Positions 1 to 8,047 are shown, counted from the first letter of the stretch. The stretch is 64,000 nucleotides of DNA from Thalassobacillus_A hwangdonensis (GCF_042675915.1 NZ_JBHTKL010000001.1:1302001-1366000); one strand, 5' to 3'. Notes: generated from the sequence alone by a model not told the origin. Numbers and translations: made by a program.

Positions 1-1030
1 CCGGCACTACTCCAAGCGTCTGGACCCAATCTTTGAATTGGACGATTTCCGCTTCGATCATAAGTTCAATCTGCTCCGCAGCTTCCTGACGGACAGAAAG
101 GTTCGCATCTACGATTCCCTGCAAGTCGTCGATATCATAGAGGAAGACGCTCTCCAAATCAGAAATGGCAGGATCAAGATCCCTCGGAACTGCGATGTCG
201 ACCATGAACAAAGGTTTACCTTTTCTTGCTTTATGAATCGGATCCACCAATTCACGTGTCAATACGTAATCCTTCGCACCTGTCGAGCTGATCAGAATGT
301 CCGCATCACTCAAAGTCGATGGCAGGTCTTCCATCGTTTTGGCATCGCCATTGAATTGGTCTGCAACAACCTGCGCTTTTGCCAGTGTACGGTTGACGAC
401 CGTCACTTTCTTCACACCGGAACCGTGAAGATTCTTCGCGGCAAGCTCTCCCATTTTACCTGCACCCAGGATGACGACATGTTTGTTGACCATATCCCCG
501 AAGATCTTACGGGCAAGTTCAACAGCTGCATAACTTACAGAAACAGCATTCTCACCGATTTCTGTTTCTTTATGGGCACGCTTGGCGAAAGTTACCGCCT
601 GTTTGAACAACTCATTGAATATCGTTCCAGTTGTTACAGACTCCTGTGCTGACATGAACGCCTGCTTCACTTGGCCAAGGATCTGCGTTTCACCAAGGAC
701 CATCGAATCCAGACCACTTGTTACACGGAAAAGGTGTTCAATTGCTCCATCCGTTTCGTAAATGGAAAGGTACGGAGAAAAAGACTGCTTGTCCATGTCA
801 AACCAGTCAGCTAGAAATTGCTTAATATAATAACGGCCAGTATGGAGCTGATCCACGACCGCGAAAATTTCTGTACGATTGCATGTAGAAATAATCACAT
901 TCTCCAACACACTTTTTTGCTGCTGCAAGGCAACCATCGCTTCCGATACGTGTTGTTCTGAAAATGTGAGCTTCTCCCGAATTTCTACAGGGGCTGTTTT
1001 ATAGTTTAATCCGACAGCTAGAATATGCAT
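1..1030 (-). CDS. hemA: Glutamyl-tRNA reductase, 3' end outside window
   Basis: The enzyme reduces glutamyl-tRNA(Glu) to glutamate-1-semialdehyde, the first committed step of C5 tetrapyrrole (heme) synthesis in the cytoplasm. The N-terminal 343 codons are present. The start is MHILAVGLNYKTAPVEIRE, followed by the STCNRTE motif with the catalytic cysteine near residue 50 and an NADPH-binding Rossmann stretch (VVILGAGKMGELAA). The ATG at 1030 follows a GGGGGT ribosome site. The C-terminal dimerisation domain lies beyond base 1. In B. subtilis hemA directly follows lonA-ysxC; here about 4 kb of transporter and membrane-protein genes separate them. Identification is firm. Confidence 0.96.
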   Translation of the reverse strand, partial: MHILAVGLNYKTAPVEIREKLTFSEQHVSEAMVALQQQKSVLENVIISTCNRTEIFAVVDQLHTGRYYIKQFLADWFDMDKQSFSPYLSIYETDGAIEHLFRVTSGLDSMVLGETQILGQVKQAFMSAQESVTTGTIFNELFKQAVTFAKRAHKETEIGENAVSVSYAAVELARKIFGDMVNKHVVILGAGKMGELAAKNLHGSGVKKVTVVNRTLAKAQVVADQFNGDAKTMEDLPSTLSDADILISSTGAKDYVLTRELVDPIHKARKGKPLFMVDIAVPRDLDPAISDLESVFLYDIDDLQGIVDANLSVRQEAAEQIELMIEAEIVQFKDWVQTLGVVP

Positions 1031-1078
1031 TACATCTACCCCCAAATAAAGCATTCCTGACGAAACATCTTAATAATT

Positions 1079-1087
1079 ATTATAACA
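1079..1087 (-). promoter_or_regulatory. Probable extended -10 promoter of hemA
   Basis: Reading on the minus strand, TGTTATAAT lies about 50 bp upstream of the hemA ATG and matches an extended -10 element for the housekeeping sigma factor. No good -35 hexamer is visible at the expected distance, so the call rests on the -10 alone. Confidence 0.4.
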
Positions 1088-1269
1088 TGAGAAAAATAAC
1101 TTACTTATGGAAAAATGTGAACAGATTATGAATCTCTATGGTAGGATAAGAATAAATAACCAACATTTGAAATGATTCCGAAACATTTTTATTCCGATTG
1201 TACTCTATCATATAGAGCGACAAATCGCAAGAAAACGACATTTTCTGCTACTTTCGTGAGGTGTTACAA

Positions 1270-1752
1270 ATGAAGAAACAAAATTCTTTCCTCGGATTTG
1301 TTCTTATAGGCATTGGAGCCTATTTTTTATTGAGACAGTTACATATTCCCCTACTCACCGATTTTTATTCGTGGCCTACATTGCTGATGGTGATCGGTGT
1401 AGCATTTTTGCTCCATAGTTATATTGCTAAAGAATATCAGAACATATTTACAGGTGCATTGTTACTAGGTCTAGGGATTCACTTTCATGCAAGTGTACGG
1501 TTCGTCATCTGGCCTGATCACTGGGGTATGTATCTCATCATTATCGGTATCGCTTTTCTACTTCGCTATCAAAAGACTAGAAACGGCCTTTTCCCGGGAC
1601 TTATTTTAGGTGGACTTGGAATCTTTGCCATTTTCTCTTCCACCAACCCTGGATGGTTCTACTGGATCCACCAGCTGTTTGCAATCATTGAAAAGTTCTG
1701 GCCGCTTGTACTTATCGTAATCGGATTCTATTTTTTGAAAAAGAAAAATTGA
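1270..1752 (+). CDS. LiaI/LiaF-like multi-spanning membrane protein
   Basis: This 160-residue protein has about six hydrophobic segments arranged as repeated pairs. It carries the recurring pattern GxxLIGIGxxFLLxxL and WPLxLIxIGxxFL seen in the transmembrane half of LiaF-type proteins (DUF5668/LiaI-LiaF-like TM region). Such proteins can modulate cell-envelope stress kinases, but no kinase partner is adjacent and the cytoplasmic C-terminal half of true LiaF is missing. I chose ATG 1270 because GAGGTG lies seven bases upstream; the in-frame GTG at 1261 overlaps that ribosome site. It is one of few plus-strand genes here, divergent from hemA and ended by a strong hairpin. The function is unknown. 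Confidence 0.8.
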   Translation: MKKQNSFLGFVLIGIGAYFLLRQLHIPLLTDFYSWPTLLMVIGVAFLLHSYIAKEYQNIFTGALLLGLGIHFHASVRFVIWPDHWGMYLIIIGIAFLLRYQKTRNGLFPGLILGGLGIFAIFSSTNPGWFYWIHQLFAIIEKFWPLVLIVIGFYFLKKKN

Positions 1753-1760
1753 CGTAATGA

Positions 1761-1805
1761 AAAACCCTGTGGAATGACAATGTTGTCAGCTCTCCACAGG
1801 GTTTT
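1761..1805. terminator. Bidirectional terminator hairpin
   Basis: A 13-bp perfect stem (AAAACCCTGTGGA / TCCACAGGGTTTT) encloses an inner TGACA/TGTCA stem. T-rich sequence follows the stem on the plus strand and A-rich sequence flanks it, so it can end both the LiaF-like gene (plus) and the small membrane gene (minus). Confidence 0.85.
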
Positions 1806-1830
1806 ATTTTGGTATTCTCAAGACTGTTGG

Positions 1831-2181
1831 TTATCTTTTCAGACTATCCAATAAACTATAGCCAAGCACGATGCCTGCAATAATGGATAACTCCTTCTGC
1901 CCATTGATCAAAAGTCCCGGAACGCTAATACCCAATGCAGTAAGCGGTGTGGATATATTGGTGGAAAGGGAAACTGTGAGCATAAAAATGGCAGGGACAG
2001 CTATCGGAATGAACTTAGCCCAATCAAAGCACCATGTTTTTCCTTCTTTTATTTCAATCACTAATCTAGGTGTCCGAAGAAGCATTCCGACACCTACTGG
2101 AAACAATGTAGTAAACCACGCATAATCGGCATAATCATACGTGTCATGCAAATAGCGATCAATATGTAACTGATAGTTCAA
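1831..2181 (-). CDS. Small membrane protein of unknown function
   Basis: This is a hydrophobic protein with at least two to three transmembrane segments; the C-terminal one, near LSIIAGIVLGYSLLDSLKR, is preceded by a glycine-rich turn. I do not recognise the family. The only canonical in-frame start is a TTG at 2181 with no clear ribosome site. The frame stays open upstream to a stop at 2266-2268, and that extension would encode another hydrophobic helix (about FLYYLIWTIVVCSVLAV). It is preceded by AGAGGAAGG but contains no ATG, GTG or TTG. The real start may therefore be non-standard and further upstream. It follows the transporter terminator and may be expressed alone. Confidence 0.55.
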   Translation of the reverse strand: MNYQLHIDRYLHDTYDYADYAWFTTLFPVGVGMLLRTPRLVIEIKEGKTWCFDWAKFIPIAVPAIFMLTVSLSTNISTPLTALGISVPGLLINGQKELSIIAGIVLGYSLLDSLKR

Positions 2182-2271
2182 CCCAACAGCAAGAACTGAG
2201 CATACGACGATCGTCCATATAAGATAATATAGAAACCTTTTGATACTGGATCCCTTCCTCTTTAATCAAAT

Positions 2272-2296
2272 AAGGGCCCGTTCGATACGGGCCCTT
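2272..2296 (-). terminator. Terminator of the amino-acid transporter operon
   Basis: The hairpin AAGGGCCCG / CGGGCCCTT has a 7-base loop just past the glnQ-like stop. A short T-containing tract (TTATTTGATT) follows on the minus strand. Confidence 0.8.
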
Positions 2297-2304
2297 GGAC
2301 TTCA

Positions 2305-3045
2305 TTATAGTATGGAACTTAGGAATTCCTGTGTACGTGTTTCTTTCGGGTTATCGAACAGTTCATTCGGCTCCCCGGTTTCTACGATCCGTCCGTCGTG
2401 CATATAGACGACCTTATCGGCAACTTCGCGGGCAAATCCCATCTCGTGGGTGACGACCACCATGGTCATCCCTTCTTTAGCAAGATCCTTCATAGTAGCA
2501 AGCACCTCACCGACAAGTTCAGGGTCAAGCGCGGAGGTAGGTTCATCAAACAGCATGATTTCAGGTTTCATCGCTAATGCACGGGCGATGGCCACACGTT
2601 GTTTCTGTCCCCCTGAAAGCTTGGAAGGATATACATCCGCTTTATCCGCTAATCCAACCTTATCAAGAAGCTTTTTCCCTACTTCAACCGCTTCGGGCTT
2701 TTTCATCTTTTTCACTTGGAGTGGTGCTTCAATTACATTTCCGAGCACCGTCTTATGCGGGAAGAGATTGAAGTGTTGGAAAACCATCCCTACACGCTGA
2801 CGCACTTTGTTCAGGTTTTCTTTCTTAGGATTGATATCTTTATCTTCAATGATGACTTTCCCGCTGTTTTTCATTTCCAGGAAGTTCAAGCAACGCAGCA
2901 TTGTACTTTTACCGGAACCACTGGCACCGATCAGTACGACCACTTCACTTTCCTTTACTGTAAAATCGATGTCCTTCAATACATGTAGGTCACCAAATGA
3001 TTTGTTTAATTTTTCAACGCGTATCATATCTTTTCTCTCTGACAA
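2305..3045 (-). CDS. Polar amino-acid ABC transporter ATP-binding subunit (GlnQ type)
   Basis: This cytoplasmic ATPase of an amino-acid importer has 246 residues, the usual length for the family. It shows Walker A GASGSGKST near residue 40, the Q-loop region VGMVFQHFNLFPHKTV, signature LSGGQKQR, Walker B IMLFDEPTSALDP and the switch histidine in VVVTHEMGFA. The TTG at 3045 is the likely start because GAGGAGG lies eight bases upstream; the later ATG at MIRVEKLNKSF has only a weak site. It is the last gene of a three-gene operon after the binding protein and permease. The substrate (glutamine, cystine, arginine or other) cannot be told from sequence. Confidence 0.93.
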   Translation of the reverse strand: MSERKDMIRVEKLNKSFGDLHVLKDIDFTVKESEVVVLIGASGSGKSTMLRCLNFLEMKNSGKVIIEDKDINPKKENLNKVRQRVGMVFQHFNLFPHKTVLGNVIEAPLQVKKMKKPEAVEVGKKLLDKVGLADKADVYPSKLSGGQKQRVAIARALAMKPEIMLFDEPTSALDPELVGEVLATMKDLAKEGMTMVVVTHEMGFAREVADKVVYMHDGRIVETGEPNELFDNPKETRTQEFLSSIL

Positions 3046-3062
3046 TGTTCTGCCTCCTCACC

Positions 3063-3734
3063 TTAATCGCTTGCAGCTAGTTTCTTTTCAAGTAATCCAA
3101 CCAGAATGGTAAGTACGGCTACAAGAAGCAGGTACCAAATGGCACCGACAAGCAACCAGGTCATGTAATCGAACGTATTCGCACCTTTCGTGGTAGATAG
3201 ACCGAAGAGTTCGGTCATACCGATGAAAGCTGCCAAGGACGAATCTTTCAAGCCAATTATAAATTGGTTACCAAGTGGTGGCAATGCGCGACGAAATGCT
3301 TGAGGTAAGATGATTCTTCGCATCGTCAATGTTTGGGTCATTCCTAAGGACCGACCAGCTTCTGACTGTCCCTTACCGATGGATTGGATGGATCCACGGA
3401 ATATTTCAGCTATATATGCACCATTATGGAATGCCAGACCGAGCGTAGCTGCCCAGAACCCAGAAATCATAGCGATTTCGGTCAATCCATAGTAGAACAC
3501 GAAGATTTGTACAATCAATGGAGTTCCTCGAACAATGTAAATATAGAAGCTTGCAATCCATTCAAGAGGTTTAATGTTGGAGATTTTCATTAGTGCAAAA
3601 AACAATCCGATAAAAATCGCAATGAAAATAGAGACTGCTGTCAGGGACAAGGTAAGTTTTGTAGCTTCCCAGAAAGCACCTCTACTTTCAATCAATGAGT
3701 TAAAAAAAGATACCGTATTCAGATTCAAGTACAA
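3063..3734 (-). CDS. Amino-acid ABC transporter permease (GlnP/HisM family)
   Basis: This integral membrane subunit has about five transmembrane helices and the EAA-loop signature EAGRSLGMTQTLTMRRIILPQ, which docks the ATPase. YIVRGTPLIVQIFVFYYGL is typical of the polar amino-acid permease family. The start is TTG at 3734 with GGGAG nine bases upstream. Both permease and ATPase use TTG starts, while the binding protein uses ATG; lower translation of the membrane and ATPase subunits would fit the usual excess of binding protein. It is downstream of the binding-protein gene, with an intervening hairpin, and 17 bp from the ATPase gene. Confidence 0.93.
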   Translation of the reverse strand: MYLNLNTVSFFNSLIESRGAFWEATKLTLSLTAVSIFIAIFIGLFFALMKISNIKPLEWIASFYIYIVRGTPLIVQIFVFYYGLTEIAMISGFWAATLGLAFHNGAYIAEIFRGSIQSIGKGQSEAGRSLGMTQTLTMRRIILPQAFRRALPPLGNQFIIGLKDSSLAAFIGMTELFGLSTTKGANTFDYMTWLLVGAIWYLLLVAVLTILVGLLEKKLAASD

Positions 3735-3758
3735 TGTTTTCAGCTCCCTCTAATTTGA

Positions 3759-3788
3759 AAAAGAGCACGCATCATGGCGCGCTCTTTT
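3759..3788 (-). terminator. Internal attenuating hairpin between binding protein and permease
   Basis: AAAAGAGCACGC pairs with GCGCGCTCTTTT with one A-C mismatch, and T-rich sequence (TTTTTCAAATT) follows on the minus strand. Its place inside the operon suggests partial termination, which would keep permease and ATPase transcript below that of the binding protein. Confidence 0.65.
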
Positions 3789-3797
3789 ATTTCAATT

Positions 3798-4616
3798 TTA
3801 CTCCGGTTGTTTCGTGATATCGTCCTGGCTCTCGAAGTAGGTCTTACTGATCTCTTCAAGTTTTCCATCTTCACGGAGTGTCTCAAGAGCTTCGTTGATT
3901 GCTTCTAGAAGTTTGTCGTTTTCTTTATTTACAGCAATAGCCTGTTCACTGTTATCAAGACGTTCCTTCGCCTCGATTTCCAATCCTCCATCTTCAATTG
4001 CGATCGCACCTGTCAGGAAGTCAGTGATTACTGCATCATGGCGACCTTTTGCTAGTGACTGAAGTGCAACAACATCACTATCATAAACCTGGATGTTATC
4101 TGTCACTTCTTCTGCAATTCCAGCATAAGTAGAACCTTGAGATACAGCGATTTCTTTTCCTTCTAGATCATCCAATGATTCGATGTCACTACCTGGAGCA
4201 GTGAAGATCTGCGCTCCTGAGTAGTAATAAGGCGTAGAGAAATCAACTTGTTCTGCACGTTCTTCCGTAATCGTATGTGATGCTACAGCAGCATCGAAAC
4301 GTCCTGTTTTTACACCTTCAACAATTGAAGCGAATTTAAACTTTTGTGGGTTCGGTTCAAGTCCAAGTTCCTCTGCAATGGCAGTACCTACATCAATATC
4401 GAATCCTGCCAGGTCACCAGAATCATTCGTCATACTGAACGGCTTGAATTCACCAGATGTTGCGAAAGTGAACTTGCCTTCTTCGACCAAGTCATACTCG
4501 CTGTCTCCAGACGATTCTCCACCATCAGAGGCATTCCCGTCATCATCCGATCCTCCGCAGGCAGCAAGTACCAAGATAAGTAATGTGCTAAGTATTAACG
4601 TTAGAAATTTCTTCAT
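3798..4616 (-). CDS. Amino-acid ABC transporter substrate-binding lipoprotein
   Basis: A lipoprotein signal peptide, MKKFLTLILSTLLILVLAACGGS, carries the lipobox LAAC with the lipidated cysteine near residue 20. An acidic Ser/Gly/Asp linker follows, then a type-2 periplasmic binding fold (EEGKFTFATSGEFKPFSM, LAGFDIDVGTAIAEELG). This is the SBP_bac_3 family for polar amino acids, anchored on the outer membrane face in Gram-positives. I start at ATG 4616, behind GAAGGAG; the upstream in-frame GTG at 4631 overlaps that site. It is the first gene of the transporter operon. The many acidic residues suit a salt-tolerant exoprotein, but that is only an impression. Confidence 0.93.
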   Translation of the reverse strand: MKKFLTLILSTLLILVLAACGGSDDDGNASDGGESSGDSEYDLVEEGKFTFATSGEFKPFSMTNDSGDLAGFDIDVGTAIAEELGLEPNPQKFKFASIVEGVKTGRFDAAVASHTITEERAEQVDFSTPYYYSGAQIFTAPGSDIESLDDLEGKEIAVSQGSTYAGIAEEVTDNIQVYDSDVVALQSLAKGRHDAVITDFLTGAIAIEDGGLEIEAKERLDNSEQAIAVNKENDKLLEAINEALETLREDGKLEEISKTYFESQDDITKQPE

Positions 4617-4674
4617 TGTGACTAAATCCACTCCTTCAATAAGTATATGGTGCCTGAAATCGTTCGCAACTTTA

Positions 4675-4703
4675 ATGATACCAATTTACCAGATAATTCT
4701 CAA
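4675..4703 (-). promoter_or_regulatory. Promoter of the amino-acid transporter operon
   Basis: On the minus strand TTGAGA, a 17-bp spacer and TATCAT form a good housekeeping promoter about 55 bp upstream of the binding-protein ATG. A second match (TTGCGA-N16-TATACT) lies closer but would begin transcription inside the ribosome site. Confidence 0.6.
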
Positions 4704-4780
4704 AATTCGAATTATGGTATATCCATGGAAAATATCTATCATGTTGTACTAGGTATCATATAGAGCTAGCATGCTTGGAA

Positions 4781-4825
4781 TTACAGACATATGCTGATAA
4801 AAACAAAGAATTTGGCCAGATTCAT
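4781..4825 (-). CDS. Possible 14-residue hydrophobic peptide
   Basis: A 15-codon frame encodes MNLAKFFVFISICL and ends in TAA. It has an ideal ribosome site, AAGGAGG, eight bases before the ATG, better than that of many full genes here. It lies between the phased TTGTATAATA repeats and the transporter promoter, so it could be a leader or a free membrane-inserting peptide. Chance occurrence is possible in so short a frame. No homologue is known to me. Confidence 0.35.
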   Translation of the reverse strand: MNLAKFFVFISICL

Positions 4826-4946
4826 TGTCTCTACCTCCTTGTTCATTACCCATATATTACAAACTATAAACAGAATTTAGGAAGAAAGTAGCATGAACTT
4901 CTATTATAAGTATCTGAGCGGGGAGGTTTTTACGAAATGGGAGGAG

Positions 4947-5040
4947 TATTAAACAAAATCGATCAGTTATCAGGAGAATCGACCTGTTATTATACAAATT
5001 CACAAGCTTATTACACAAGCTCCTAAGAGTATTATACAAA
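4947..5040 (-). repeat. Four phased TTTGTATAATA repeats
   Basis: On the plus strand the motif is TATTAWACAAA, at 4947, 4988, 5009 (variant TATTACACAA) and 5030, so steps are 41, 21 and 21 bp, about four and two helical turns. On the minus strand each copy reads TTTGTATAATA. With a 21-bp step, the TTGTAT of one unit lies 18 bp before the TATAAT of the next, making a ladder of overlapping promoter-like elements aimed at the 14-codon frame and the transporter. The role is unknown. Confidence 0.6.
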
Positions 5041-5058
5041 TCCCAAAAAGATCCTAAC

Positions 5059-5088
5059 AAAAAAAGCTGCCAAATGAATGGCAGCTTT
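5059..5088 (-). terminator. Terminator of the lonA-ysxC operon
   Basis: AAAGCTGCCA pairs with TGGCAGCTTT and a run of seven T follows on the minus strand, just after the ysxC stop. Confidence 0.9.
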
Positions 5089-5094
5089 CGTCAA

Positions 5095-5679
5095 TCATGA
5101 TATATGATTCAGCATCGTTCTCCATGCTAGCTCTTTGCCTTCCCCGGTTTCAGAAGAAAATGGAATGACCGTATCTTCCTCTTCCACCTGAAGCACTTTT
5201 CTCACATTTTTGATATGCTTATCCCGTTTGTTTTTAGGAATTTTATCGAGCTTCGTGGCAATGATCATGACTGGTAATTCAAAATGTTTAAGGTAATCGT
5301 ACATTAGAATGTCATCTTTGGTAGGGTCGTGACGAAGATCGACGACGAGAGCAGTTGCTCTTAAGTTTTCGCGCTCGGCGAAATATTCTTCCATCATCTT
5401 GCCCCATTTTTCCCTTTCCTTTTTGGACACTTTTGCGTATCCATATCCCGGTACGTCCACAAAGTAGAAAGTATCGTTGATCTTATAAAAGTTGAGCGTT
5501 TGCGTTTTACCCGGCTTGGATGACGTTCGGGCAAGTGCTTTACGCTGGATCATTTTATTGATGAACGATGACTTTCCTACATTGGATCGTCCTGCCAAAG
5601 CAATTTCAGGGAGCAGGTCGGAAGGATATTGCTTCTGGCTTACGGCGCTGATCACCAATTCTGCATCAGTTACTTTCAT
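5095..5679 (-). CDS. ysxC: Ribosome-biogenesis GTP-binding protein YsxC (EngB)
   Basis: This essential TrmE/Era-family GTPase is needed for assembly of the 50S ribosomal subunit. It shows G1 GRSNVGKS at residues 30-37, G3 DVPGYGYAK, G4 TKLDK and the family length (194 residues). ATG 5679 is chosen because GGAGG lies six bases upstream; it overlaps the 3' end of lonA by 14 bp, showing translational coupling. The order lonA-ysxC matches B. subtilis. Confidence 0.96.
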   Translation of the reverse strand: MKVTDAELVISAVSQKQYPSDLLPEIALAGRSNVGKSSFINKMIQRKALARTSSKPGKTQTLNFYKINDTFYFVDVPGYGYAKVSKKEREKWGKMMEEYFAERENLRATALVVDLRHDPTKDDILMYDYLKHFELPVMIIATKLDKIPKNKRDKHIKNVRKVLQVEEEDTVIPFSSETGEGKELAWRTMLNHIS

Positions 5680-7999
5680 TGTCAACCTCCGCAAGTGCAT
5701 GCTCAAGTACTTCATCCAAATGCTTGACCATTACGTAATTCAAATCGTTTCGGACACTGTCCGGGATATCTTCCAGATCCTTTTCGTTTTCATGAGGGAT
5801 GATGATTTTCGTCAAACCGGCACGGTGTGCACTGAGCGATTTTTCCTTCAGTCCGCCGATTGGAAGCACACGGCCTCTCAAAGTGATTTCACCGGTCATC
5901 CCCACTTCTTTCCTTACCGGACGACCAGTAAGTGCAGAAACGAGAGCTGTTGCCATCGTGATACCTGCTGATGGTCCATCTTTAGGAGTTGCTCCTTCAG
6001 GTACGTGGATGTGGATATCGTTCTTTTCCACAAAATCAGGGTCGATATCCAGTTCCCCTGCTCTTGAACGGATATAACTGAAGGCAGCCTGAGCTGATTC
6101 TTTCATTACATCGCCAAGCTTACCGGTCAAGGTGAGCTTCCCTTTACCTGGGTAGATGGAAACTTCAATTGACAACGTATCTCCACCTGCTGATGTGTAA
6201 GCCAATCCTGTTGCCGCTCCGACCTGATCCTCTTCTTCCGCACGACCATATCTGAATTTCGGCTTTCCTAACAGCTCTTCCAGCATCTTTTCCGTAATGA
6301 CGACGCGCTTCTTATCACCTGCAACAATGATTTTAGCGGATTTACGGCATAAGGAAGCGAGCTGGCGTTCAAGATTACGTACTCCGGCTTCCCGGGTGTA
6401 CGTACGGATAAGACGCAATAATGCTTCTTCCCTCATTTGAATCTGACCTTTTGTCAGTCCGTTCTCTTTTATCTGCTTAGGTAATAAATGCTCTTTAGCG
6501 ATATGGACCTTTTCGACTTCTGTGTAGCCGGCAATCGTAATCACTTCCATCCGGTCTAGCAACGGGCCAGGTATGGAAGCAAGGTTATTGGCTGTTGCGA
6601 TGAACATGACCTTGGAAAGATCATAGCTTTCTTCGATGAAATGGTCACTGAACGTACTGTTCTGTTCCGGGTCCAGCACTTCCAGCATTGCGGAGGAAGG
6701 ATCCCCTCGGAAGTCACTTGCCATTTTATCAATTTCATCCAAAAGGAAAACAGGATTGATCGTCTCAGCTCGCTTCATTCCTTGAATGATTCGACCAGGC
6801 ATTGCCCCGATATATGTTCGTCGGTGTCCCCTGATTTCTGCTTCATCTCGTACACCACCTAAGGATATACGGACGAATTTACGATTGATCGCTCTGGATA
6901 TCGATTTTGCCAATGACGTTTTACCGACTCCCGGAGGGCCGACAAGACAGAGAATCGGGCCTTTGATGGATTGAGTCAGCTTCTGGACAGCAAGGTATTC
7001 AAGTACCCTTTCTTTCACTTTCTCCAGTCCATAGTGATCTTCATCAAGGATTTTCTCTGCATGATGGATGTCAAGATTGTCTTCCGTTTCTTTCGTCCAA
7101 GGCAAAGCGACAAGCCATTCCAGATAATTACGAATGACCGAACTTTCTGCTGAGCTTTGAGGAACCTTTTCATACCTTCCTAGCTCTTTCAATGCGACAG
7201 TTTCAATTCGCTCCGGCATGTTCGCTGCTTCGATTTTTTCCTTTAACTGATTAACTTCTCCGCTCTTTCCATCCTTGTCACCAAGTTCCCGCTGAATGGC
7301 TTTCATCTGCTCGCGAAGATAGTATTCTTTCTGTGTTTTTTCCATCGACCGTTTCACTCGCTGGCCGATTTTCTTTTCGATTTGCAGAACTTCTTTTTCA
7401 TTACTGATCTGCTCGATCAGTTTTTTCAAGCGTTGCTTGACGTTAATCGTCTCTAGAACTTCCTGCTTGTCTTTCAGTTTCAGAGGAAGGTGGGAAGCGA
7501 CCATATCCGCCATCCGCGCAGGCTCATCAATGTCAGAAACCGTGTCCAATGTCTCCTGACTTATTTTTTTGGAAATTTTGATGTATTGTTCGAATTGCTG
7601 AAGAAGTGTACGCATCAACGCTTCTTCTTCATTATGATCCTCATGTTCATTGTCACGCTCTTCAATTGTGACGAGGAAATAATCATCATGATCGATGAAT
7701 TCATTCAGCTTGGCACGGTGCAAACCTTCTACCAGCACTCGGTTTGTACCATTCGGCAATTTCACCATCTGTTTCACATTTGCAACTGTTCCAAATGTAT
7801 AAATATCGTCCTCTGAAGGATCATCTATGTTCATTTCTTTTTGAGATACTAAAAAGATCTGATTATTTTCCATCATTGCTTGTTCAAGCGCCTTGACAGA
7901 TCGATCACGACCAACATCAAGGTGCATGACCATGGATGGGTAAATCAGTAAGCCTCTTAATGGAAGGAGGGGAATCTGTATCTTCTGTTTTTCGGTCAT
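5666..7999 (-). CDS. lonA: ATP-dependent protease LonA
   Basis: This cytoplasmic serine protease degrades damaged and regulatory proteins. The 777 residues are the usual Lon size. The N-terminal substrate-binding LAN domain begins IQIPLLPLRGLLIYPSMV; the AAA+ module has Walker A GPPGVGKTS and Walker B VFLLDEID; the C-terminal protease domain has the catalytic serine in KDGPSAGIT and the lysine in IGGLKEKSLSAHR. ATG 7999 follows GGAGGTG; extending further upstream adds non-conserved residues. It forms an operon with ysxC. The sporulation paralogue lonB, usually between clpX and lonA, is absent. Confidence 0.97.
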   Translation of the reverse strand: MTEKQKIQIPLLPLRGLLIYPSMVMHLDVGRDRSVKALEQAMMENNQIFLVSQKEMNIDDPSEDDIYTFGTVANVKQMVKLPNGTNRVLVEGLHRAKLNEFIDHDDYFLVTIEERDNEHEDHNEEEALMRTLLQQFEQYIKISKKISQETLDTVSDIDEPARMADMVASHLPLKLKDKQEVLETINVKQRLKKLIEQISNEKEVLQIEKKIGQRVKRSMEKTQKEYYLREQMKAIQRELGDKDGKSGEVNQLKEKIEAANMPERIETVALKELGRYEKVPQSSAESSVIRNYLEWLVALPWTKETEDNLDIHHAEKILDEDHYGLEKVKERVLEYLAVQKLTQSIKGPILCLVGPPGVGKTSLAKSISRAINRKFVRISLGGVRDEAEIRGHRRTYIGAMPGRIIQGMKRAETINPVFLLDEIDKMASDFRGDPSSAMLEVLDPEQNSTFSDHFIEESYDLSKVMFIATANNLASIPGPLLDRMEVITIAGYTEVEKVHIAKEHLLPKQIKENGLTKGQIQMREEALLRLIRTYTREAGVRNLERQLASLCRKSAKIIVAGDKKRVVITEKMLEELLGKPKFRYGRAEEEDQVGAATGLAYTSAGGDTLSIEVSIYPGKGKLTLTGKLGDVMKESAQAAFSYIRSRAGELDIDPDFVEKNDIHIHVPEGATPKDGPSAGITMATALVSALTGRPVRKEVGMTGEITLRGRVLPIGGLKEKSLSAHRAGLTKIIIPHENEKDLEDIPDSVRNDLNYVMVKHLDEVLEHALAEVDNESN

Positions 8000-8047
8000 T
8001 AACGTACACCTCCGATAATAGTTGCAAGTCCTCTTAACTGTATATAC

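Noticed and set aside
38..652. Plus-strand open frame of 204 codons
   Set aside because: It is antisense to hemA, lacks a ribosome site and resembles no family; it is a shadow of the real gene.
4947..5040. Possible plasmid-type iteron origin
   Set aside because: Four A/T-rich 21-bp-spaced repeats recall iterons, but there is no replication gene and the surroundings are chromosomal; promoter-like reading fits better.
4857..5060. Minus-strand 67-codon frame
   Set aside because: It runs through the phased repeats and terminator, has no ribosome site and its composition reflects the repeats.
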